Assembly (NCBI GenBank): GCA_964007475.1
Contig: OZ023273.1
Coordinates: 58,857,834 to 58,921,833 of the forward strand
Source: Hybos culiciformis
Taxonomy: Eukaryota; Arthropoda; Insecta; Diptera; Hybotidae
Direction of reading: 5' to 3'
DNA: 64,000 bases
Both the position numbers and the translations under genes were made by a program. Positions within the stretch are counted from its first letter, which is position 1, and the number at the start of each line of letters is the position of its first letter. Positions 11,801 through 22,204 of this stretch are shown here, in pieces. The notes under the pieces were generated by a model, which was given only the letters and a program-made list of their open reading frames with translations, was not told where the DNA came from and ran no database searches.

Positions 11801-12920
11801 AATCCTAAATTCGAAAAAAAAAACATTTTTTGGGCTTTTATAAAATATAATATATGTGTGCAGTATGTAGGGTTGCTTGTATATTTATAGTGATATGATT
11901 AGAAAAAAAGTACTTTTTCGGCAAAAAGAGGTTTAAAAAGCTCGTATTTTCATAGCCTGGTGTTCAAATAGTTATATAAACTCTAAATAGTTTTTAGTAA
12001 CAAGTCCATTCTGAAGTTAATGTTTATTCATGATTCACTAAATTATTTTAGTTAAAGTTACTTGTTGAAAGCAAAGGCTTTAAACTTAATTTTAATTTTT
12101 TCATTAAGTTTTTTTTGAGTAATGTATTTTTGCATAACAAAACAATACTATTTTAGCCAAATTTTTTTTGTGACACGATAAAGAAAAGTCACGTTGCAAA
12201 AAAGAAAAACACAAATAAGAAAATTTCATAGTCACGGTCAGTTACAGAATACGCATGTAGAATAAAATTTTCATTTAGATAACATAAAAATGCGCAATCT
12301 CGAAAATGAAAAGCTTTGAAGTAATTTCTACGAAATACATAAAACAACAATCTTGTAAGTTAACCACCATATTATAGCAAAACTTTAAATTTTTATGTTA
12401 AAAATGAGTACCTATTTTAGTATTTCTATGCTTTTGAGACGGCCCAAGATTTACAGACATACACGATGATATATTTCTATATTTCAGATCCACAGTTTTA
12501 AATAATAATATTTCATTAAGTAAAAAATATTTGTCAGATACTTAGTAATTTAAAGTTATTATGCACAGAAGAAATATTATATACTTATCGGGTTATTAGT
12601 TGGTATACTAGGCAGTATATTTTAACATAATCTAAATTTATATAGAAAAGCTTTAAAATATGTTGTTATCAAGTAATAGAACTATTTTGTAGATTTCATT
12701 ATAATGTCAGGTGAATTTTTTTTGAATTTTTTTTTTTTTAATTTTTGATTGAAGGTTGTTGATACACAATCAATATCAATTATAGATGTATAGCAATATT
12801 AGCAAAATTAATTCCATTAATTTTCAAAATTTTAACTAAATAAAAAAATTAATTATTTATAATAATAAATTGTATGGTTCAATAAATATTGGGTTAAATT
12901 TAAAAAAAAAAATTAAAAGA
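8890..12920. other. Intergenic DNA between midnolin and LPCAT
   Basis: A/T-rich sequence with no supported gene. It contains the empty-site relative at 9345-9410 and scattered poly-T runs. The longest open frame, at about 10784-11035 on the plus strand, has A/T-driven composition and no recognisable domain. The stretch just upstream of the LPCAT start codon has no promoter element I could pick out. Confidence 0.5.
9345..9410 (+). repeat. Unoccupied relative of the foldback insertion site
   Basis: This stretch contains GACAGTAAACTGT, then CCCGACAGTGGATCG and a T-rich tail. It aligns with the two flanks of the 7109-8185 element (7073-7108 joined to 8194-8250), where the junction reads ACTGTCCGAAC then AGTGGATCG. 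It behaves as an uninterrupted copy of the repeat into which the foldback inserted. Confidence 0.6.
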
Positions 12921-15900
12921 ATGGAAGAATCAAAAAACTACAAGAGAAAATACGTAAATCCATTTGTTCATTCGTTAGAACTTGAAGATTCCGACTTATT
13001 AAAAGTAAGTTATTGATACATTTTAAATTAAATTATATGAATGTAAGAATCTTAATAAATTGTTTTTATTTGTTCATTTTAGTCTTACATTTTGACTTTT
13101 GTACTGTTACCAGTTAGAATAATTTTAATTGCGATATTTTTATGTTTAAGCTGGTTATTGGTTAATGTTGGTATGTATGGAATCACAGATGCAGAATTAC
13201 AGCTTAAACCATTAACAGGATGGAGGAAGTAAGAATTTGACTTCTATCATTTTCTAGGGCAAATTTTGATGTTGACAACTTTCTAAATTAATGAAAGATT
13301 TTACAGAAAAATCGATAATATCGGTTTTAAATATTTTTTAAATAAAAACAGAATAATTGATTGAATAACTTGTATATATACTTAAATGGTAGAAATTAGA
13401 AAAAAAATTATTATTATTTTTTACCGTGCAAATTTCTTATCTAAACAAAATAATTCACAGTAATAATTTGCATCGTATCTTTATAACATAACATAACATA
13501 ATAAAAATGTTGGTTTGGCAAGTTCTTGCACCTCATTTACTATAGGATTGGAGTTGGAATTAATTATATATATCGTACACCAAATTTGTGTATTTTTAAA
13601 AATAGTATTTTCAAATTCAATATTTTAAAAAATTATTTATCGCATTCCTTTATAATAGAATTTTAACACACAGAATACCAAAACAGAGCCTATATTTATT
13701 ACAATTAAAATTTTCGTAATAGGCCTTAAAATACAAAAAATCTTTTCATACAGAAAAATATTAATTAATTCAAAATAACAAGGATTGTTTTACAAAATTC
13801 TAACCTGTATTATATAGTCAGAATTTGAGAATAAAAAAACAAAATTTATAGAAAAAATATTATTTTCATATTTTTCAGAAAGGTTAAACACGTAACTAAT
13901 TTTCTTTTGCGGATGTGTTTCATGGCTGGTTCATTTCAATACATTACAATTAAAGGTGTTCAAGCGTCTCCCAAAGATGCACCAATTTTGGTACGATTGA
14001 AATTTCTTAAATGTTTCATATAACATTCGAGAAAATATCCTTTTATTTTTTTAGGTTGTATCTCCACATACTTCTTTCATGGATGCAATAGTATTAGTCA
14101 AGACCGGTCCACCATCCGTTGTTGCTAAAGAATCAGCAAAAAAAGATCCTATTTTTGGAAGTACAAATTTTAGTTTTGGAATATTTACATAGTATAATTA
14201 TTTATTTAAAAAAATTACAGAACTTGTAAATTTTAGTCAGCCAATTTACGTAACTAGGGAACTCGCCAATTCAAGACGAAATGCAATCCGAAAATTAGTT
14301 GAAAGAACTAACGGAGAATATCCTTGGCCCCAGGTTAGTAGGTTGAAGTAAAGAATATTCTATGACAGCTACTTCCAACAACACAAAATATACATCTAAG
14401 CCCTATGAATATGTTAATTCATTGAAGCTTCAGTTAAAGTTCTGTTCTTCACAAAATATAAATCATAGAAATTGAAATCCTATTTGAAACCGTATTTCTT
14501 TTCTAGGTTTTAATATTTCCAGAAGGAACTACTACTAACCGAAAAGCTTTAATAACTTTTAAGTCTGGTGCTTTCTATCCGGGCTTACCCGTTCAACCAG
14601 TAATTCTACGATATCCAAACAAATATGACATATTTAGTTGGACATGGCATGGACCTGGCGCCCTTCAACTGTTATGGTTAATCTTAACTCAGTTTCACAA
14701 TTCGTGTGAAATTGAGTTTTTACCAGTTTACAATCCAAATGAAGAAGAAAAAACTAATGCTGCATTGTATGCAAATAATGTTAGATCTATAATGGCTAAG
14801 TAAGTTGTATATAAAAAATTTTATTTTCAAACTCTAGAACTTGCTATCCATTACAATCCTAAGGGTTTTGGATTATTGTTGAGAAATCGTTTTTGTAACT
14901 TTAAGCTGCAATATCCAATATCTTTATTCCTTCAGCATATTTCGTTCAAACTTGGACAGTATAGGTACGTATTTTATTGGGATTGAATACTGACTAGATT
15001 CATACTTAAAAATCCGATTATTTATAAAAATAATTATTATTTATCATAGTTTTTCACATATGTATTAATTAAATCAGTTCACTGAATACGACAAAATTGA
15101 CTTCATATATAAAAACTTTACATAACAAAACAAAAATAAAATTTCAGAGTCATATAAAATATAATTAAGTTAATTGTTAGAAGTTTTTTAATCAGTCATT
15201 AATCAAAATTTATATGTTTTCAGATATTTGACTTTAACTCAAGGCTTCTTTAGGCATTTTTATGAATCTAGTAAATATTTGCAATCAGTTTTCTTCATTA
15301 ATGATTGCTGTTAGAATTAATTTTGTATCAAAAAATTTAGTCAAAATAGTTCTCCTCTATATATTTTAATCTATTTTATTCAGAGTTTTTACATTTCATT
15401 AACTCACTCATTTTCGGAGAGATCACATGACGAGTCACCGCTCAATTAATATTATATTTTTAATAGATAATTTTTATTAATTTTATTTAAAATTTTTAAT
15501 TTAATTTATTTTTTTTATTTTATTTAATTAATTTTCTAAACTTAAAAACTACACAATTTATTCGTCTTTTATCATGGCCAAGAGCCCTGCACCGAATGAT
15601 TAAATATTAATTATTTTTTAAGGAAAAGTGGTTAATTCTTGTTAGGGTAATTTTATATCATACACATAAAATGCATATTTGTTTCCCTTTCTTTTGTATT
15701 TAAGTAAGTTAAATAAATTAAAATAAATTTTAATTTTATATAAGGTCGCTGGGTGTCCCAACTTGTGAATTTTCGTATGAGGATTGTAAAACAATGTCAA
15801 AGGGCGAGGGTTTTTAAAAATACCTTACGCTGACGATATAATGGAAGTGGCAAGGTTAAGAAACATAATTGGGTAATTTTATTTTATAGTTATTGAAAAA

Positions 15901-18651
15901 TTAATTATCTGTTAATTTAATTTTTATCTAAAATTTTCCTTTTGAATTATTACTAGGATTGCAAAAAAACATCGGAATTGAGGGACATTTTATTAATTTT
16001 TATTAGTTAATAATAATTAATGAATCCATTATTACTTCTTTATTATTTAAAAATACTTTGTTTGAAAGATAGTGAATTTTTTCATACTGATGTCAAATTA
16101 AAACTGAATGAAATGAATTGTTTTGGTACTTATTCAATCAATGATTTTATGGCAACGATTTNNNNNNNNNNNNNNNNNNNNNNNNNNNNNNNNNNNNNNN
16201 NNNNNNNNNNNNNNNNNNNNNNNNNNNNNNNNNNNNNNNNNNNNNNNNNNNNNNNNNNNNNNNNNNNNNNNNNNNNNNNNNNNNNNNNNNNNNNNNNNNN
16301 NNNNNNNNNNNNNNNNNNNNNNNNNNNNNNNNNNNNNNNNNNNNNNNNNNNNNNNNNNNNNAGGTTTTCATAAATTCGTCATCATTAAATTTGACAATTT
16401 ATATTCTACCCGCTTAATATATAAAAAAAAAAATTGTATGAAAATTACTGTAATATTAAAAGACAACTGGTCAATTGAATATTGTCAATGTACATAATTA
16501 TGGAAAAATATAACGTCTAACAATTATTATTAAAATTTTTCAGACTGAAGATGGAAAAATTTCAATTAGAGAATATTTATTAACAATTTTATTTATTCAT
16601 TTTCAAAAACATTCTTTAATTAATTTTATTTCTGTGATATCTTTGGTAAGTTTTAAATTCAAACTTATTTTTTATTATATCCATTATATGCATATTTATG
16701 TTGACGTAAAGCAAAAAAATTATTATAAACTTTAATTGTCAGAATCATTATAAGCTCAAAGTTTACAGAACTAAATTCTGTTTAATTCAAACTTATGAGC
16801 ATGTGGAGTAAAAACTAGTCCTTGTTTGTTTTTTGATATAATAATCAATGCTGGCTTAACTATATAGTTCATTAAATCTTTTTCCAAACTATTACTTGTC
16901 AATGTAAAAAAAACTAAAAATTAATCCCTTTTTTAACTTCTTTTTTTTTTATTCACATTTCAAAAAATTTTATTTAATAAATAAAAGTTTGAATTTATAT
17001 TTTTTTTTATTCGAACAATTCAGATAGTTCAATATTGGATGTGGGAGGATGTAGTTACTATTCATTAATTAATAATTAGCAAATTTTTAGGTGTCATGTT
17101 TATAGATGAAAAAATAAAATATAAATTTTAAATTGTAAATTGTTTGAGAGTAAAAACAGCAGATGAAAGTTCTGGATGTTTGTGTTTTCTTCGTTAGATA
17201 TAGAAAAATCGCAAGGACGTAGTACAAGTGGTCTATATACCCATTTAAAGACACTATTAAATTAATTCAAAAAAACGAATTCTCCTAGCTCCAATGTTTT
17301 GAGTGAAATTGAGCCAGAACATAAAAGAGGTCAAATGTATTCAACTAGTATATGAAAACCTTTTGTCCATACCACCAAATATCGTCGAGTCGAGAGAGCC
17401 TTTTTAGTAGCAGGGCTGCTGTGCACAAAAATTAGATTCAACTTGAGAGCACGTTTTAAAAGAAAATTACTTATATTTTAATTTTAATTTGTTTTTTAAT
17501 TAAAGTTTTTCATTGTATGCTGTGTAGTTTCACTTTATTTTGTTTCTTTAAATGTCGGTATTAATATAACGAAATACCAGTTTTGAAAATTTGATTTGGC
17601 ATTGCAACCGATCAGGCCAATATTGATATGAAAATTTTAGTTTTCTCAGTCATGGTTGTAAGTTGGAGAAATATACGATCTTCTACTTGTAATCCTTTTT
17701 TAATGTTGTATGTAGCTTAATATATATGTGGTCAAAACTACTTATTTCAATATTTTTTTTAAACACATGCTTTCAAAAAACATCTTAGTTCGGACTAGTT
17801 TTTTCTCGACTAACCCCCAAGTAAGATATTTTATTATATTTTGACCTAAATTTTCTTATTAATTTTCTACTTTTTTTTGAAATAATATACATAGTATTGT
17901 TGCAAATTAAATGCATCTTATAAATTTATTTTTCTTTTAAGATTTATTGTCAAAATATAAATGAAATCAATAGGAACGAATTTTATGACATTATGAAACA
18001 CACCAGCCAAATTACACTAATAAAAAGTGACAAGCTATTTATAAGATTAGACACGACAAGCAGAGGATTAATAAAGTTCGGTAAATGAGTGAAAACATTT
18101 TAAAATAAATGTCAATAATCTCCAACAAACTTCTTTTATAATAAATATAATCCAAAATTTGGAATATTTTAATATTAGATTTTCTTTGAAAATATTTTTC
18201 TCAGCAAAGAGCTTTTAAAACTTGAAAAAAGATATAGATCTAATTATAGAAAGAGACTTTTAAACGTTAAAAATTAGAATTAATCTAATTTTGAAATTTT
18301 TAAAAGACCTTTGGTGAGAGCGATATTCTCAATTAAAAAAAATTATAATTTCATTGGAAGTGATTTAGTGTTTTTTGTCTCCTTTTTTACAATTTTTATT
18401 TTTTCTTCAAGATAATTCAAAAAATATATTACACCTATTTTCCTATTCACCTATAATCAAAGAATATTAATTCCAATTTTCTGATCGGTTTTCTTGTTAT
18501 AAAAATATTTTTCTTCAAATCATCATAAATTTATTTTTCTCTTTCTTTTCCAGAAACTTTTTTAAATTTGATAAACATCGATACTAGTTATAAATTTTTT
18601 TTTTGGAAATTGAATGATGATAGGCTTGAAACAAAATCTTATCTGACTTGA
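12921..18651 (+). CDS. LPCAT: Lysophosphatidylcholine acyltransferase (LPCAT1/2 family), 11 exons with gap and frameshift
   Basis: Coding exons: 12921-13004, 13083-13228, 13879-13990, 14055-14160, 14221-14333, 14507-14799, 15745-15872, 16073-16161 (runs into Ns), 16544-16645, 17942-18080, 18554-18651 (TGA 18649-18651). Splice phases agree throughout. The product, about 490 residues, transfers acyl chains from acyl-CoA to lysophospholipids at the ER or lipid droplets. Seen: N-terminal NPFVHSLEL; a membrane segment about residues 30-62; acyltransferase motif HTSFMD (HX4D, H119); FPEGTTTNR (about 192-199); LRYPNKYD; then C-terminal EF-hands, one loop TEDGKISIRE in exon 9, another DTTSRGLIKFG+E across the exon 10/11 junction. 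The C-terminus lacks a KKXX signal. In exon 7 the frame breaks at 15811-15820 (T5A5), where one extra T would restore homology; N gap 16162-16361 hides roughly 17 residues. Confidence 0.93.
16162..16361. other. Assembly gap, 200 N
   Basis: Exactly 200 Ns, a common placeholder size, so the true length is unknown. It falls inside LPCAT exon 8 after ...SINDFMATI. Any open frames crossing it are artefacts of translating N. Confidence 0.99.
17205..17475 (+). pseudogene. Decayed hAT transposase in an LPCAT intron
   Basis: At 17205-17262 the plus strand reads KSQGRSTSGLYTHLKTLLN followed by a stop, resembling the STSGLxxHLKxxH end of a BED zinc finger. At about 17390-17470 another frame reads VERAFLVAGLLCTKIRFNLR, matching the SVERAFSxAGLLCTKIRxxL block of the hAT C-terminal dimerisation domain. 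The catalytic core between them is missing and the frames are broken. It has the same orientation as the host gene. I did not identify its terminal repeats. Confidence 0.6.
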
Positions 18652-19677
18652 CTTTTTTAAAAAATACTTAAGAATAGGTACTTTTAGAATATAAGATTAA
18701 TTTATTAATTAAAAAATTTAATTATGATAAAAAAAAAATTATAAATATTGGTTATTATTGTACGTCTGTTAACATTGAAAATGATATTTTTTTTTTAGAA
18801 AAACATTTTGTGATAGAAATAAATATTATATAGAATTATTATATATAAAAAAAACGTTATTTGTTTTTTTTAAGTCCGCAGGCGATTAACAATAAGCTAA
18901 AAGTTCTTATCCGAAAATTTATGCCGGCTGGCCTTATAGTATAATCAACGATATAAATTCTTTCATTCATGTTATTATTAACTATATGAACCTAACCATA
19001 AAAAAAATATTAATTATACTTACAACTTACTCTTAAAGGATTAAACGTACTTCTGATGATTCGAAATTCAAAAATAAATAAAATCATCAACAATACAGCA
19101 AAGCAATGGATCACTTATAGTTACATCGATGTTAAGATGATCCTAAAAGTAGTTTGAGGTTTACTTTAGGTACTTAATATTCTATATTACATACATTGTA
19201 ATATTGCAACATTTAATTGTCAATTCAATTATCTTCCACCTGTTTGTTCATACGTATGCACAGCTTTTAAAAAAACATATGCACACCAAACGATCCGTCG
19301 TAAGAAACAACTTCTTTGTACTTCTAAACATTGTACAATTACTTACCATAATTTATACGAAAAAAAATTTTGATATTTTCAATATACAGTCTTAATAATC
19401 AGATCCTGAGTAGACACTATAATTAATGTTACCCTACATAAAAAGTTTATCTTCCAATATGATAGTACATGTATGAAAAGCTTCAATATAAACTTGAACA
19501 TAAAAAAAACCTAATTTAGAGTCAAGCCTAAAAAGTTCTTCCTTTTATAAGTTTTTGAACAATAAATAACAAAAAATTAGCTGGTTTTAAAGATATTCTT
19601 TATGTTCCTAGAAAATATGAAAAAAACTTATTAATTAGTAACCGAAAAGTTTTGAGAGGCGCTAAATGATGCAATTC
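18652..19677. other. Downstream of LPCAT: 3' UTR and intergenic
   Basis: A candidate polyadenylation signal AATAAA lies at 18818-18823, about 170 bases after the LPCAT stop. The rest is A/T-rich with no supported gene. A 63-codon open frame near 19204 has no recognisable feature. Confidence 0.45.
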
Positions 19678-19921
19678 AGAGCTGTACCAGTATTCAATAC
19701 TTTTGTACTTTTGTATTGAATACTGGTAAGAATTATAAATAAATTGTATTATTTTTAAAAATTATAATCAACAGTTCTTCAAAAACGATTTCTATTTGAA
19801 AATGTATTGAAAAAGTATTTAAAAAGTAATTAATACATTTTTAGATGGGAATTGTAAATTAATTGAAATGAAACTATAAATATTTTAGCATGTTTTAGAA
19901 AACAGCGGTACAAGTCTCTGA
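19678..19921. mobile_element. Possible hAT-like MITE with a terminal hairpin
   Basis: The left end CAGAGCTGTACC and the reverse complement of the right end CAGAGACTTGTACC resemble each other. Just inside the left end, 19685-19728 is a perfect hairpin: a 16-bp stem TACCAGTATTCAATAC around a 12-base T-rich loop. The interior is rich in GTATT/AATAC motifs. I found no convincing target duplication. Confidence 0.4.
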
Positions 19922-20179
19922 ATAAAAAATTAAATAACATTTAAAAAGATTTAGATTTTTTTTAAATTTTAAGTTAAAGGAACATTAAGCTATATGATTT
20001 AGAAAAGAACATAAGGCCATTATGGCGTTAAGACCTATAGCAATGGCCTATAGCAAGGCTGGCAAATTTGTTTCATCGATTAAGTCATAAAAGACGAATC
20101 GAAAAAATATTTTACACAAAATCTACTTCTTTGTATCCGCAGATCCAAATCAAGTGTCCGCGCAATAACTCATTGGTAC

Positions 20180-20664
20180 TTAACTCATCGGTCGATTTTG
20201 GAGAAGTTATATCCGTTTTAACTCATCCGAAAATTGGCCGATGACTTATATCCTTTGCAATACACATAACTCATCCATCGCTGATAAGTTATGTGCTTTC
20301 AGAAAAATAAAACTGATCTGGCAACTTTTTCGGATGACTTAAAGAAACCCTTTTTAAAGCACATAACTCATCCGCAAAATTATGAGCGAACATTGTCGCC
20401 GCAGGCTGCGGACCGCCCGCCCAGTGGGATTTGCTGCGCCTGGTGGCGGTCAGTGGGATGTGCAGTAGAGAAAGTGTCCCAGAACGAGAGAAGGGTGGGG
20501 GCTGCGGGTGGCGGACTGGTGGTTGGTCAGTGGGATTTGCGGCGCCACTGACCAACCACCACATCATCCGAAAAAGTTGCCAGATCAGTTTTATTTTTCT
20601 GAAAGCACCAATTTTCGGATGAGTTAAAACGGATATAACTTATCCAAAATCGACCGATGAGTTA
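20180..20664. mobile_element. Foldback element with TAACTCATC-rich arms and GC-rich core
   Basis: The outer arms 20180-20237 and about 20607-20664 are nearly perfect reverse complements, starting TTAACTCATCGGTCGATTTT. The inner arms, about 20292-20337 and 20563-20606, pair in the same way (GCTTTCAGAAAAATAAAACT...). The left side carries about 54 extra bases with more TAACTCATC copies. The core 20400-20561 is GC-rich and ends in a 17-bp-stem hairpin (TGGTGGTTGGTCAGTGG, 20517-20561). No clear target duplication and no coding. The core is shared with the element at 7487-7804. Confidence 0.65.
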
Positions 20665-21654
20665 ACCCAACTAGCAAATTAGCTCTATAAGAGAATTCGA
20701 TTCTTTTAGTAGAAAGCTTATGTATTCTAGTAACTATCTATTAAGTAGCAAGAATTCTGTTATTACCTCAAAAGTGGCGAAAATTATAAGTATAATTTGT
20801 TATATAAGTATTTACAAACGGGTTAGTAGGTGGCTAATAACATTCTCGAATTCTGTAACTATTCCCATTATTAGCCTGTATAACACTTTTTTTATGAAAG
20901 AAAAGAGAAGGACAGCGATAAAAAAGAAGTGCATAAATATATATAAAAAAAAAATAGTGAAAAGAAAAGGAAAAGAAATAAAATATAATAAATAAATATT
21001 ACGATGGGTATATGTAATAATAAAATAAATGTATTTGTATTTAACTTAACTTGCGCACATTTTAATTTTTAAATGTGTATTAAATTATGTATTTATAATA
21101 AAAACTATTGTAATTGTTGAAAAAAATTAAATAGACATTTTTTTTTTCATGCAATTGAAAAAATAATGCAATTTTTTATATTTCAGGATTGATAAATATG
21201 AAAACCTAGTGAAATTTTTGATATTTAAATAATTTTAAATTAGAAAAGGCATTAAATTTGTTAATATTTTCATACATTTTAAACTCATATAAGCAAAGTA
21301 TGAGCAAAATGTAGTTTGCCATGGCAGATATAAATAAAATTTAACTGATGTTCTATTCTTTTTATTTTTTATGTAGTTTTTGAATTCATAGATTTTTTCA
21401 AAAAGAATTAAAAATTTGCCAAAGAATAAAATATTTAGTTCTCCCAAACACATTGTGCGTTTAAATAAGTTGAATTTCCATAAAGTATTTTATTCCTATA
21501 TTCGGATAACCTATGAGATTTTTAAGAAATTTTATAGAAAAATCCCAAAATTTTAAATTATTTCCTGTTTTGAAGTGACTGAAGTTTTGTTTATTGATTT
21601 TTATTTTTAGGGATAAGTATTATTTTTAATTTTTTCAATTGTTATAAAACACCA
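20665..21654. other. A/T-rich intergenic DNA, nothing recognised
   Basis: Two A/T-driven open frames (about 20720-20995 plus, 21235-21453 minus) show lysine/asparagine/isoleucine-rich composition and no domain. I treat them as chance. Confidence 0.4.
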
Positions 21655-21662
21655 AAAAAAAT

Positions 21663-21874
21663 GGCGCCGTGACATTGTACGCGATGAAATTTGTATGGAA
21701 AACTTCGCGGACAAATGTCATTTTGCAAACTGTCATTTGTCCGCGATAGATTTTTCAGATTTTTAGCGGGACAAAAGACATTTCGAATCGCGGACAAATG
21801 TCATTTTTATGTCCGCGATACAAAAACAAATCGCGGACAAATGTTCCGCTTCCGCGGACAAATGTCCAACCCCC
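21663..21874. mobile_element. Short relative of the palindromic-unit foldback
   Basis: It starts GGCGCCGTGACATTG and ends ...CGGACAAATGTCCAACCCCC, the same termini as 7109-8185, but keeps only about one palindromic unit (212 bp). Both flanks read eight A then T (21654-21662 and 21875-21883), so the duplication is 8-9 bp, blurred by the A run. It defines the element ends independently of the first copy. Confidence 0.8.
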
Positions 21875-22204
21875 AAAAAAAATGTTTAATAGGGATAAAA
21901 ATTAATTTAATTTTGTGAAACTATAAAATAATAAATAAAAAAATGAAATAGTCGGTTTTTCATTTTTGAAGCAAAAATTAATCAAAAATGAATTTTCTTT
22001 ATTTGATTGGAATTTTTTTTTTAATCTAGTGAAGCAAAACTATTCACTGGTATCATTCACTATAACTTTTTTATCACACGAACAAAAAAAACTAAAATGG
22101 TTCACAACCTGTCTGTATTGCCATGTTTCTAGATAATTTAAAGGAACATTTTGGAGCTCTATAGGTATTATGCAATTAGCAAGGATAAATCTGCGGATTT
22201 TTAG

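Larger units (their letters stand above)
13005..18553 (+). other. Introns of the LPCAT gene
   Basis: Ten GT-AG introns. The short ones are 13005-13082, 13991-14054, 14161-14220, 14334-14506, 15873-16072 and 18081-18553. The longer ones are 13229-13878, 14800-15744, and 16646-17941, which contains a decayed hAT transposase. One runs from within the gap to 16543. The acceptor of exon 8 (gatag at 16068-16072) has a poor pyrimidine tract, but it is the only one that keeps the EF-hand frame open. Confidence 0.8.

Noticed and set aside
15958..15985. Alternative acceptor for LPCAT exon 8 at 15958
   Set aside because: All frames from there hit a stop quickly, and the peptide does not resemble the LPCAT EF-hand region.
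16020..16497. Open frames running through the N block
   Set aside because: Ns translate as X and create false continuity; only 16073-16161 is supported, as part of LPCAT exon 8.
17023..17069. Alternative LPCAT exon after exon 9 (reads IVQYWMWEDVVTIH then stop)
   Set aside because: It would truncate the protein before the second EF-hand; the exon at 17942-18080 keeps phase and matches the family.
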